Source of the DNA: Erigeron canadensis
Lineage: Eukaryota > Streptophyta > Magnoliopsida > Asterales > Asteraceae
Length of the DNA: 64,000 nucleotides
Reading direction: 5' to 3'
Assembly (NCBI RefSeq): GCF_010389155.1
Contig: NC_057767.1
Location: 23,137,723-23,201,722, forward strand
Shown: positions 23,571-34,180 of the stretch, in pieces
Numbering within the stretch: the stretch's first letter is position 1
Layout: each line of letters begins with the position of its first letter
Notes under the pieces: generated by a model
Database searches by the model: none
The model's input: the letters and a program-made list of their open reading frames with translations, nothing else
Told to the model about the DNA's origin: nothing
Translations under genes and position numbers: made by a program

Positions 23571-23735
23571 GCAGCCCCCCATAAACGGCGACAGTAATTC
23601 TATCTGTCCTAAGGTAGCGAAATTTCTTGTCGCATAAGTAGCGACCTGCACGAATGTTGTAACGGCTGCCCGCTGTCTCCGACATGAACCTGGTGAAATT
23701 GAGTTCTCCGTGAAGATGTAGAGAACCAATGGCTA
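23571..23735 (+). pseudogene. Nuclear copy of mitochondrial 26S rRNA fragment (NUMT)
   Basis: The stretch contains TGTCCTAAGGTAGCGAAAT, CTTGTCGCATAAGTAGCGAC, CTGCACGAATG, CTGTCTCCGACATG and TTCTCCGTGAAGATG. This is the bacterial-type large-subunit rRNA segment around the domain IV/V junction. CGCATAAGTAGCGAC is the plant mitochondrial version, unlike the plastid or nuclear one. Several substitutions are present. Sequence from about 23488 to 23570 may belong to the same transfer, but I cannot confirm it. It is a non-functional transfer fragment, and an ORF reading the other strand here is a shadow. Confidence 0.8.
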
Positions 23736-25190
23736 TTCCCTTGAATATATCCTTAATAATTGGTGAGATCCAATGACCACATCTCAGCCTTTGGATAAAA
23801 AACGATCAACGGTCGGTTTAAAATTTAAAATAAAAAACACGGAGGAGTAGTTTCGTTATTTGGCATGTTATCCCAATCCAATGCTAACTCTTCCTAGCTC
23901 CACACACATAGAATTCTCTCTCTCTCTCTCCCCTCTTGGAAAATCACCAGCACCATAATTATCACCGCCACCACTACCACCACCTTGTTCAAGTCACCAC
24001 CACGTTCCAATTGAAATGGTACAGCCATCGTTGCCTCAGTCGTCAGCATCATCTACATTAGTCAACATCAATTGATCTTGAAGATATGGATATCAATGGA
24101 GGATCTATTTAATACGAACATATTGCTTTTTGTTATGTAAATTCAAAATTTTCCTGATGAATCAAATGTAATTAGATAACATTTGATTAAATCTATTCTA
24201 ACGTTTGAATTTGTTAAATTTATTAGATTTTTAATTAACTTTGTTGTTTGGTACAAATATTACCTACAAAGTGTTTGATGAAATGTTAAAACCAAATTTT
24301 CTTATATATGATTTACAAGTCACATAACATCCTAAGGTCCTTTGCCATCTGTTCAAGATCCCTACGCTCTGCCCCAAACCAAAGTTACATTCGAGTAAGT
24401 TAGATGAAAGACTATCAGGGTACATTTTAAATTCTTCCGATTTCGGGTAGACACATCCCCAAAAAATTAAATTACATCGTCAGCTTAAGAAAAAATTAAA
24501 AATTAAATTACCTACCATGTATTTTAAAAGGATCAGTTGCTCCACCCTTGGGTAGTGGTATGATTAATTAATTCTCACCATTATTCCTGTATCTCTCTTT
24601 TGAGGGGATTAAATATTGTTGTTATTTGTAACATTTGTCCAAAAAGATTAGAGTATCTAATCAACGCAAGAACATTAGGAAAAGCCTGCAACTACAGAAT
24701 ATGCCCTTTTATATTTCTCTTTCACCTTTCTGTTTTTTTCGTTATTGCTATTATTACTGTATTGAAAAGGTTAACAAAGCCTATATATGAAGTTAGCAAA
24801 ATGTGAATGAAGTTACACAATTATTTAATGTAATTACTCTTTAAACCATAAGAGATATCCTGCCGTATGTATAAGGCACTACATTCCTTTGGACTTTTCA
24901 AGCATCATATGTCAAAACCAAGAAATTGTAAGACAAAGTTGAGATGCAGCCGTTTGATTCTTCGAAAATGCTGGAATTGTATATACTCTATTTAAGGATC
25001 TTTTTCCTATATGGCGGCTGTTGGAACCAAATACAGAATATTAAACAAAATGATCACAGCGAGCGCTTTAAAAAAAAGTGGACAAAAAAACGTTCTTTCT
25101 TGGAAAAATACGTGACAAAGTTGCCGAAGCATTTTAATTTGTTTCTGATATATAAACAAACGCATATGTGATTGTGATTCAACTACAAAT
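23736..25190. other. Spacer and 5' flank of second WAKL gene
   Basis: From 23736 to 24330 I see no gene; there is a CT microsatellite near 23915 and CACCACC stretches. From about 24330 onward the sequence parallels the 5' flank of the first WAKL copy (shared phrases at 24390, 24540, 24625 and 24845-25190), including the TATA-like motif at 25149-25155. Confidence 0.6.
25149..25155 (+). promoter_or_regulatory. Candidate TATA box of second WAKL gene
   Basis: TATATAA, 35 bp before the ATG, in the same context (AAACAAACGCATATGTG) as in copy 1. Confidence 0.45.
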
Positions 25191-27227
25191 ATGATGAAAT
25201 TTTTACAACTCTTTTACTATCTAATCAGTTTTCTTTTGTTCAGGTTTCCGAACGTTACACACTCTAAGCTTAACTGTCTTGCAGTTGACAAATGTGGAAA
25301 TGTTACCATACCTTACCCTTTTTCAACTGTAGGTGACTGCTGCCGTGACGAGTCTTACCACATTGAATGTGACCCATCAAAGCAAATTCCACGTCTGAAG
25401 ATTTCTAACTACTTGTTGATTGAGGAGATAACTTTTATAGAAAAAAGTTCTGACTACTTGGTGGTTAACGAAACAGGTTCTCTAGAAGTTCTAGAGATAA
25501 CATTAGATGGTCATCTAACAGTGGCTGTCCCACCAGTGTATAGTTGCTTTAACAAACACGGAAACATAACTTCTAGCTCAATCCTAACAGTTAATACGAT
25601 AAAGTATCCTTTCTCAAGCACAAATAACAAGTTGGTCGGAGTAGGTTGCGGCATTAATGCTGGTATGATGCTTCTATATCCGTCTACGAATACAAGTTGC
25701 CCGGCATATTGTGATCACTTCCATGACATTAAAAATGGATCATGCCAAGGCTCGGGGTGTTGCACAGCACCCATTCCACAAGGCATGACTTTGGCAGCAT
25801 TTGCAGTAAGTCTCACTTTAAACCAATCAAAGGGATCAGATTATAGTAACTGTCCTCATGCTTTCATGGTGGAACATTCCGAGTATAACTTCAGCATTGG
25901 TGATCTTAGCACTATGAGAAATGACATATCTTTCCCGGTGGTTCTTGAATGGTTTGCGGGCAATACTTCTTGTGAAGAGGCAAAAATGGACAATACAACT
26001 TACATGTGCAGAGAGAAAAGTGTATGTCAAGATGTAGATAGGGAAGGCGGTCTTCCTGCGTATCGCTGCCAATGCTATGATGGATATACTGGAAACCCGT
26101 ATGTAAGTGATGGATGTCAAGGTTCGTTTGACCCCTTATTTTCATACAGTTTAGGTGTTGCAGGTAAAGCAGTAGCAGGAATTTTTTGTGTTGCTATAGT
26201 CATGGCTTTGACATATTGTGGAATAAAGAAGAGGAAATTAATCAAGGGTAGAGAGAACTTCTTCAAACAAAATGGTGGAATCATGTTACAAGAAGTTCTA
26301 TTTTCAAGGAAAGATCAAGTCGACAATAATGCGATAATATTCACCTACGAAGAATTAAAGAAAGCTACCAACAAATTCAACAAGACCAACATTATAGGCC
26401 ATGGGGGGTATGGTGTTGTTTACAAAGGAATCCTAGCAAACAGGACGACCGTAGCTATCAAAAAGTCTAAAGTAATTGACGAAAGTCAAATCAAGCAGTT
26501 CTTGAACGAGGTGATCATTCTATCCAAAATCAACCATCCAAACATCGTAAAACTCCTCGGCTGTTGCTTAGAGACACACGTTCCCTTGCTTGTTTATGAA
26601 TATATAACCAATAACACCTTATGCCACCACATACATAAGGAAGGAACGATGAACTTTGAAACACGGCTAAAGATAGCTACAGAAACCGCTAAAGCTCTTT
26701 ATTATATGCACTCAACCACACAAATAATCCATAGAGATGTGAAGCCGTCAAACATACTATTAAATGATGAATTCTCTGCCAAACTATCCGATTTTGGAAT
26801 TTCAAGGTTTGTCCCTCCTGGTCAAAGCCATCTATCAACTTATGTAAAAGGAACTATAGGTTATGTGGATCCTGAGTACTTTTGTACCAATAAACTGAGC
26901 CAGAAGAGTGACGTTTACAGTTTCGGAGTTGTTCTAGTAGAGCTACTTACTGGAACAAAGATTCATTCTTTAGAGATTTCGTTAAACAAATATAGGGGTG
27001 CAGCAGCATATCTTACTTCTCTATTGGAACGTAATGCATTGTTTAAAGTTCTTGATAAACAGATGAAGAGCAAAGAGTATGCCGAGGTGGTCAAACGTGT
27101 TGCTAAAATAGCAATTAACTGCCTTGATCTTGAAGGGAAGAACAGACCTACAATGAAAGAAGTAAAAAAAGAACTGGAGCACCTAAGATGTGTTTTGTTT
27201 CTAATTAAAGCCAAAGGCCACACGTAG
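25191..27227 (+). CDS. Wall-associated receptor kinase-like protein (WAKL), copy 2
   Basis: Paralogue of the preceding gene, 678 residues, single exon, with the same layout: signal segment, GUB_WAK_bind-type domain (CLAVDKCGNVTIPYPF), EGF-like module, one transmembrane helix and an RD kinase (HRDVKPSN with His514, DFG, GTIGYVDPEYF). The start is at ATGATGAAATTT, nine codons later than in copy 1. From the transmembrane segment to the end only about 13 residues differ from copy 1. The ectodomain differs far more (RNKLVGVGCGINAG against RNRFVGVGCDIDAV, for example). A 1-nt length difference after LIKAK ends this protein at KGHT, about 15 residues earlier than copy 1. It may be functional, since the missing tail lies beyond the kinase. 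Confidence 0.92.
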   Translation: MMKFLQLFYYLISFLLFRFPNVTHSKLNCLAVDKCGNVTIPYPFSTVGDCCRDESYHIECDPSKQIPRLKISNYLLIEEITFIEKSSDYLVVNETGSLEVLEITLDGHLTVAVPPVYSCFNKHGNITSSSILTVNTIKYPFSSTNNKLVGVGCGINAGMMLLYPSTNTSCPAYCDHFHDIKNGSCQGSGCCTAPIPQGMTLAAFAVSLTLNQSKGSDYSNCPHAFMVEHSEYNFSIGDLSTMRNDISFPVVLEWFAGNTSCEEAKMDNTTYMCREKSVCQDVDREGGLPAYRCQCYDGYTGNPYVSDGCQGSFDPLFSYSLGVAGKAVAGIFCVAIVMALTYCGIKKRKLIKGRENFFKQNGGIMLQEVLFSRKDQVDNNAIIFTYEELKKATNKFNKTNIIGHGGYGVVYKGILANRTTVAIKKSKVIDESQIKQFLNEVIILSKINHPNIVKLLGCCLETHVPLLVYEYITNNTLCHHIHKEGTMNFETRLKIATETAKALYYMHSTTQIIHRDVKPSNILLNDEFSAKLSDFGISRFVPPGQSHLSTYVKGTIGYVDPEYFCTNKLSQKSDVYSFGVVLVELLTGTKIHSLEISLNKYRGAAAYLTSLLERNALFKVLDKQMKSKEYAEVVKRVAKIAINCLDLEGKNRPTMKEVKKELEHLRCVLFLIKAKGHT

Positions 27228-27666
27228 TGTGGTTGAAGCTGTAAAAGTTGATATAAATACTGTATTGAATTGATTATATTGTAAATTTGAAAGGACAAAA
27301 AACATCTACATCTAATTATTGGGTATGTGTACATATGGTTTTAGAAAGTGTTATCATTTGATTACTAGTTTTTTTTTATATTTCCAAATAGCAAAATTGC
27401 ATTAATAAACTTGCTTAACTCTGACTTATTCATCGTTCAAAGTTAATTAACTAGATAAAATAACATTTTTGTCCTCCTCTATAGCTACCTTTGGTTTTGA
27501 ATCTTCTTTGGGCACTTAGTGGCGAAGTGTTAAACTTCAAAAGGGCCAAAACAAGTCACCAACTACTAAAAAGTGCCCGAAAAATTTCATCATTGGATCG
27601 AACTAATTGTTTTAATGATATATAGTCAAGAAGTATTTGTAGCTAGTGATATAGGATGGGCCAAAT
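27228..27666. other. Intergenic, 3' flank of WAKL copy 2
   Basis: Its first 200 bp match the 3' flank of copy 1 (GATATAAATACTG, TAAATTTGAAAGGA, AGCAAAATTGCATTAAT). The remainder has no recognised feature. Confidence 0.6.
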
Positions 27667-28066
27667 GTTCAAAAAGTCCTATATGCATTAGAATGCGATA
27701 AAAGTTAAAAGCGGATTTACATGTTTACATGCATGTTCGTACCTTGATGAATCTATATCTATATCTATATCTATATCTATAGATACATAAAAGTTGTATC
27801 AAGGAGTTGAGAATTTTTTCCGATTTTTAGTTTTCATTGATGGTACTTATTAGGGTACTTAATGGGGTTCAAAAAGTCCTATATGCATTAGAATGTGATA
27901 AAAGTTAAAAGCGGATTTACATGTTTACATGCATGTTCGTACCTTGATGAATCTATATCTATATCTATATCTATATCTATAGATACATAAAAGTTGTATC
28001 AAGGAGTTGAGAATTTTTTCCGATTTTTAGTTTTCATTGATGGTACTTATTAGGGTACTTAATGGG
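27667..28066. repeat. Perfect-length 200-bp tandem duplication
   Basis: Copy 1 (27667-27866) and copy 2 (27867-28066) start at GTTCAAAAAGTCC and end at TACTTAATGGG. I see one difference (AATGCGATAAA/AATGTGATAAA). Each carries an ATCTAT microsatellite closed by ATAGAT, making a palindromic tip. Near-identity indicates a very young duplication. Confidence 0.9.
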
Positions 28067-29548
28067 GTTCATTATTTTGATGTAGTATATTTGTGGTTCT
28101 ATATATCTAATCTAATAACATATAAAGTTGAGAGCTTGATCGTTTTTTGGCACTTCCTTAATGATGTTATTTATGAATTTCATTGATGTTTATACATGTT
28201 GGTATCGGTTCTTCATAAAATTAGAATTGTAGATGTGTTGTAGATGTATAGGTGTTAATATACATCATTAAATTGAATTCTGGTGTATTGTTTATGATTA
28301 TTTCATTATGAATGATAATAAATTAAGTGAGATGAGTTGTGTATTAAAAATAAGGTTTGGGTGTTGAATGTTTTGATAAAACTCTCCTGCCATTGAACCT
28401 TAATGGTGACAACGTTTGGTAGAATTTGGAATGTGAAGAGTTGGTACTTAAATGATAATTTCAATAATTATAAATACAACTTCTGAAACTAAAAAGCCAT
28501 TCACCCTCCTTTCCTATCATGTTTGTCAGGCAAGCAATAATCGTCTCCAAGCACGTGTAAGTATTTTTTTTATAATTAATTTTTAAAAGGTCATTATTAA
28601 TCTCTAATTCTTTTTCCACAAACTATATCCATATTTTCTATATTTGCTGGAAGAACATTTGTAGGGATTTGTGTTGTTCAGTATTTGGGTTGTAAATTGT
28701 AATCCTTAATTGATATCCTAATTTATTTTTTGCACAACAATATTATCCTAATTGTTAATACATGATTGTTATCCTAACTATATATAACTATTTGTAGCGG
28801 CAGGAGGGATTTATGTTCTTCAATCTTAAATTGGGTTGTATGTTTTCGCCTAATTTCCTAAATCTGCTTTTTAATTGTAGACCTAACTACTATCCTAATT
28901 ATATTATTTGAAATTGTATTGTTGTTGTAGGTCTAGGTGTTTAATTAAATTCTTTATATTTTGGTGAATGATAATTGTTTTTGTGCCTGGAGATGGCAGC
29001 CCATTTGTTGGTTCACTTTTTGATGTGCTTGGAGAAGTTCATAAAATGCAAGAAATAAGTTTGTGTTTTCTTCATGTTTATATATATATATATATATATA
29101 TATTTTAGAACGACTATATTTTTATATCTTAAAAGGGTATTTTTGTATTGTTAATGTGTGTATTTATGTTATGAATTAGTAGTATCAATAACATTATATT
29201 CTGAGTAATCAACTAATGATGGAGTTGTAATGTTTTAGGCATGTTGTGATTAGGTTTTTCTTTATTTGTTAGTTTTAATGTCCGAACAGCTATTTCTCTT
29301 AAAGCTTCTAATATAAAGTTTTTCGTGTTTGAATCCAGCGACTTCTTTGTTGAAGTTCTAAATCTTCTTATAGTTTGATATAGGCCAAAATGATCACACC
29401 GCTGGGTACGACCTTAATATTTCTACTGAACAAGTTAAAAGTTATGTTCCTGATATCATATCACAGTTTTCAATAGGCTTATCATGTCAAATACAAAGTT
29501 CACTTTGGTTAGTTTAATAAATACCTGGTTTGAATATTGTTAATATAG
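28067..29548. other. Intergenic or upstream part of the RPA-like fragment
   Basis: AT-rich, with a (TA)n run at 29079-29103. No convincing exon was seen, although it may be the 5' part of the Helitron proposed to end at 31863. Confidence 0.4.
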
Positions 29549-30700
29549 GTGACCCTAGGCGATGTCCTGAACTAATCGAAGTTCTCAGGGACCCAACGGT
29601 GCTGATACATGAGGTAAACACTTGAACTTTCAACTTCATACGTTTTGAAGGTTATTGAAATTTTCAATAATTACAATGAGTTATACTAAAACAAACAGTA
29701 GGAAGTAGCACTTGGGGCATTCTTATGCTATTTAAAGTTGTGTAATTCGACAATTAGTTATTTTCGTGCTTGGAGGTTTAGGATAATTTAACAAGTTAAG
29801 GCATAAATTAACAAAAAAAAATGACATTCTGGTGAAAAATGGAATTAGTCTTTGTGATATGCAAGTAAAATCTCTCAGAGAGGGGTAATAACTAACTCCC
29901 TAAATAATGCATTAAAATTGGGTTTTCATGTATTATACGAGTACCACTTTTGAGGACACTTTGATGGATAAAGCCACCGCAAGAAACCCCAACACAGTAG
30001 AAGAAGCCGTTGAAGTTAGGAATGTTTTAGAAGTATATCGATTGTCTGCAATCATTCAAGTCTTTAGTCAGGTTAGCCTACAATATGTGTTCCTTGAACT
30101 CTTTACTCTGTTTGATTTATTTGGAATTTCCATGTTTAGTGTTTTCGTTCTTAGCAGTGTGGATATCGGTGACTACAATGAACCCATTAAAGAGAAACAG
30201 ACACCATTGGGCACGCTTGATGAGCTTTTGAACATTGCCTGGGATCCTAAGAAAAATTATGTATGTTTTATTCTCTGTAATGTGTTTTAAGCATTATGCA
30301 CTTTGGTTGTCGTGCGTTTGTGTGTTTAAAACTATACCGTCCGTTTTCTTCCAAGACATGGTCGAGATAACCGAAGTTCTTACAAAATGCAATAGGTCTG
30401 TTTTCGGCTGCACAAGTGGCAAATGTGTGAAGGGTGTAAAGCTAGAGGGGTGGGAAGTTTTGGTGTGATGGCTGCCAGTCTATCGTCCTGTTCCGAAGGG
30501 CTAGGTATGGATTTGAGTTATGTGTAGATGTTGCCTGTCTTGTAAGTATATATGTGGCTGCATATTTGCACATGTTTGTGGAGTTGACTGATTGAGGTAA
30601 TGTAAGGCCTTTTATGCTGATGTGATGCTCAAACGGTGACAGGTATAAGCTTCATTTCTTTGTGACCAACGAATTTAGTCAAAGGTATCGCCAAGTTATT
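29549..30700 (+). pseudogene. Degenerate spliced gene fragment with RPA-like C-terminal features
   Basis: Several exon-like pieces are bounded by AG and GT. 29549-29613 encodes GDPRRCPELIEVLRDPT and ends before GTAAAC. One ending at 30071 encodes KATARNPNTVEEAVEVRNVL, and 30158-30260 encodes DIGDYNEPIKEKQTPLGTLDELLN. Further on are KCNRSVFGC, then in another frame CDGCQSIVLFRRARYGFELCVDV, then RYKLHFFVTNEFS. A Cys...CDxC cluster followed by RYGFELCVDV/RYKLHF resembles the zinc-ribbon OB-fold end of replication protein A large subunit, a class of gene carried by plant Helitrons. Stops and frame changes show it is dead. The N-terminal exons I cannot assign. Confidence 0.4.
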
Positions 30701-31727
30701 GTGGGATGAGCACCAAAAGGTAGGTACATTATTATGCAGTAACGTTGTGTCCTATGCTCTCCTTTGTACGACATAACGTGGTGTCCTATTCTTGCCTTTG
30801 TAGGACGAGTCGAGGTCACTTCTGCACCTTATTGGCCGGATGTTACTTCGTTCTATTTGATCTTTGATACCGCTTAAAGATGCACGTTTGGTTATGTTTT
30901 AGTATTTGTTAAGTTGAAAACTAAGAAAAAAAATAGGTTGGTTCAAAAATGCTTAAAAACGTAGGTAGATAAGCACTTGAATGGAGTGTTGTAATCGTTA
31001 AGCCAATCTAAGAGGACATTGACAATCTTCCCAATGGCTAGAGAATGATTTTATATCTTTACCTATCCCCTGTGATCATATTTGCGTTTACTTTGTTATC
31101 TGATAGGTGTGTGTCGATGTTAAAGTTACATGGAAGAACAATCTTTCAAGCGGAACTGTGGAGGTCTTTTGTTATGGCATAGGGTGTACGTCGATCTTAA
31201 AAAGAAAGACAGGATCTTTAAATTGACTGTTGTGGCACTAGCACAGTATTGCACACCTACCTGCAGAATTCATACAGGGGATAACTTAGCATTCCATAGA
31301 GTTACTAAGTTAGAAGCTTTTGGGAACCAGAGTGGGACGATGCTTGGAATTTTTGTGCCTAAATATCGTGAAGGGCCTGAAGAACATGAGGTGCATGTTT
31401 GTGTGAATCTTTAAAATTTTTAGTAAATAAGAAAATACAAATACGTGCCACATGTGCTTTTAGAAAATGTTTATTAATTACACGAAGTCAAAATATTACT
31501 GAATTACATTTCACGAGCTACTCACATTCATTTAGCCCACATAGTGATTGTCATAGTCGTTTTCATTGCACCATTATCTACTTCGAACTCTAAAATTGTA
31601 GAAGAATATTGTCCTCAACATACCAAGATTACATGTTCAAATACATCACGGCAACTAAAAAAAAGAATGATATTTTTAAAGCCGTATATGTACATTACTT
31701 CTCGTCATGCATCATAGATGTTTTTAC
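30701..31727 (+). other. Probable remainder of the Helitron cargo
   Basis: There is an open frame at 31130-31414 (WHRVYVDLKKKDRIF, HRVTKLEAFG) with no recognised domain. It lies between the RPA-like exons and Helitron-type ends. No other feature. Confidence 0.3.
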
Positions 31728-31863
31728 CTAGCCGTGCATCGCACGGGGATGCACTCTATTATAAAAGTAAATGCTTATAGACACCATGTTAAAAAAAACG
31801 AAACCAAAGACAAACGTGTAACATTAAAAAAAAGCAGTGCATCGCACGAGGCTTCACTCTAGT
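31728..31863 (+). mobile_element. Two successive Helitron-type 3' ends
   Basis: The hairpin CCGTGCATCGCACGG is followed by CTAT at 31755-31758. About 100 bp later AGTGCATCGCACGAGG is followed by CTAG|T at 31860-31863. A GC hairpin 10-15 bases before CTRR|T is the Helitron 3' signature, and the second end is canonical. The RPA-like exons upstream on the same strand fit a Helitron ending here; its 5' end was not located. Confidence 0.5.
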
Positions 31864-33299
31864 TTATATGTAGTGTTTTATTGTGGGAAAATTTGGTAGA
31901 AATTTGGGTAGGTATCGACGCATTAATTATGAATGCATTAAAACTCCTATACTATCTTTTGAAGAGAAAAAAAAAAAGAAAAAAATTACGATTGATAATG
32001 ATATGTATTTTGTAACCTTAACTTTGGACATGCTGTGTTTAAAAAAAAAATTAATCTCACCTGCCCCCTTTTAACCCATCCGTAATTGACCCGTTACCCA
32101 ACCAACCCATTTCACCACCTATATCAGGTGTGGTTACTATAGAGAAAGTTGTTAGCTTTATAATTATGATAGTGCATATTTTGTTCTAATACATACCAGG
32201 TATCCAATAGGAGAAAAATCTTTGATTTTGGTATCCGTAAGAGCTCATCTATGTGAACCTCTACTTGGTGCTACTACTGCAAGATTTTTACCTCCACCAA
32301 AAGTATTAAAATCTGAACTTAAGGCTCCCATGGCTAAAGCCCGTTGGGTTGTTCCACCTCCTTGATTCCGCTGGCCTTATGTTATGAACACCAAAAGTTA
32401 GCAAACACTATTGTAGTAACACAGATTAAAACATTGTTTATATAGGACCAATACCTCATAATGGCCCTGCTTCAAACATTATTGTAAATTTTCTTTGGAA
32501 TTTGTTCCTGTGAATCTCAATATGTGAAGAAAACATAAAAAAGATCCATGTTATGATCAAAGTACCAATAAAAAGTAGATGATGGATAATCACATGTAAC
32601 AAGGACACACACTATTGTATTTGTAGGTTCCCAAGAGATATCTGTTGTAAATAAGTGAGATTCATTTCCGTCTCTAACATTCTATAGTGGCACATATGGG
32701 GAAATCTGTCTGTAAGAAGGACAATCCGTTAATATATTTTTGGAATTAAGTTCATGCGAAATGAGATGCAACAGTAATCATTTCATGCGAATAGGCTAAT
32801 AGCACTTTTGATCCGTTAACTTCTGCATTGGTCGCCTCGGTTATGCTTGATCTCTAATGCTGAAAGTTATAAGTTACACTTTTTTGCTTAAAATACAAAT
32901 GGGCTAAACATGTTTAAATTTCGCCCAAAGTGAAATACAACTTATATAGACAATATTTCACATACTAATTATGTTATAAAAAATTAAATAGTCTGAACTA
33001 GAAGTTTTACAAATAGCCCAATCCAACTCAACCATGTTGACCCTACAAACTCAGAAATCCGACTCATGACCCAACCCACCTACTCTTCCTTTTGACACTT
33101 TAAAAAATATAATATAATGATCTAAACAAGTGGCCAAGATCAAGAGGGGCTTCTTTCACTTTTTGGTCAACTGAATGACCAACTCAACCACCCATTTCAA
33201 TCGAGCGGTAACTGCTGTTGCGGTATGGTCCAGAATTGAAACTGGCTAACATAGGGCAAGGGTCCTAGGCAAGTATAAAGCAAAGAATCCTTTGACTAC
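31864..33299. other. Intergenic with one unassigned exon-like stretch on minus strand
   Basis: Mostly non-coding. On the minus strand about 32375-32250 reads GGGTTQRALAMGALSSDF, then NTFGGGKNLAVVAPSRGSH, without a stop over about 40 codons. It looks like an exon of a captured or decayed gene that I do not recognise. The last 60 bp before 33300 lead into the WAKL pseudogene. Confidence 0.35.
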
Positions 33300-34180
33300 C
33301 CCGTATAGGGTTCCAAAGATATTCACCAATGTAGAGCTGAAGAAAGCTACCAACAACTTCAATGAAACCAACATTATAGGCTAGGGAGGTTATGGTGTTG
33401 TTTACAAAGGAATTTTAGCAAACAAGACTACCGTAGCCATCAATAAGTCTAAAGTCATTGACCAGAGTCAAATAAATTAGTTCCAGAATGAGGTGATCAC
33501 AGTATCAAGAATTAATCATCCAAACATCGTAAAACTCCTTAAATGTTGCTTAGAGACACACGTTCCGTTGCTTGTTTATGAATATGTAACCAATAACACC
33601 TTATGCCACCACATACACAAGGAAGCAACGATGACCTTTGAAACACGTGGCTAAAGATAGCAACGAAAACTGCTAAAGCTCTTTCTTATATGCACTCAAC
33701 CACACAGATAATCTATAGAGATGTCAAGCCTTCAAACGTATTATTAAAAGCTGAATTCTCTGTCAAACTTTCGTATTGGAGTTTCAAAATGTGTCCCTCC
33801 TTGTCATACCCATCTATAAACATATGGGAAAGGTACTATAGATTATGAGGATCCTGAGTACTTTTGTACTGGCAAATTAAATGAGAAGAGTGATGTTTAT
33901 AGTTTTGGAGTTGATCTTATAGAACTACTTACTGAAACAAAGATTCATTCTTTAGAGATTTCTTTAAACATATATAGGGGTGCAGCAGCATATCTTTCTT
34001 CGCTATAAGAACACAATGTATTGTTTAAATTTCTTGATAACCAACTAAAGACGGTGGACTATGCTGAGCTAGTGAAAGATGTTGTTATATTAGCGATTAC
34101 CTTGATCTTAAAGGGACTACAGACCTACAATGAAAGAAGTAAAAGCGGAACTAGAGCAACTAAGATGTCGTTTGTCATCA
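33300..34180 (+). pseudogene. WAKL copy 3, kinase part only, broken
   Basis: It aligns with the kinase of the two intact copies from IFTNVELKKATNNFNETNIIG. A stop replaces His in the Gly loop ([10 protein letters not shown]), and more stops follow (SQIN*FQNEV). Frameshifts occur near 33650, and the HRD Asn/Asp region is altered (AATCTATAGAGATG). The ectodomain is missing. At 34180, inside the C-terminal codons, the sequence is cut by a solo LTR and continues at 52354. TSD bases CATCA are 34176-34180. It is dead as a kinase. Confidence 0.9.

Noticed and set aside
23502..23729. 75-codon minus-strand frame
   Set aside because: It is antisense to the mitochondrial 26S rRNA fragment.
27740..27782. 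Possible CRISPR-like array
   Set aside because: It is a simple ATCTAT microsatellite without spacers, in a plant nuclear genome.
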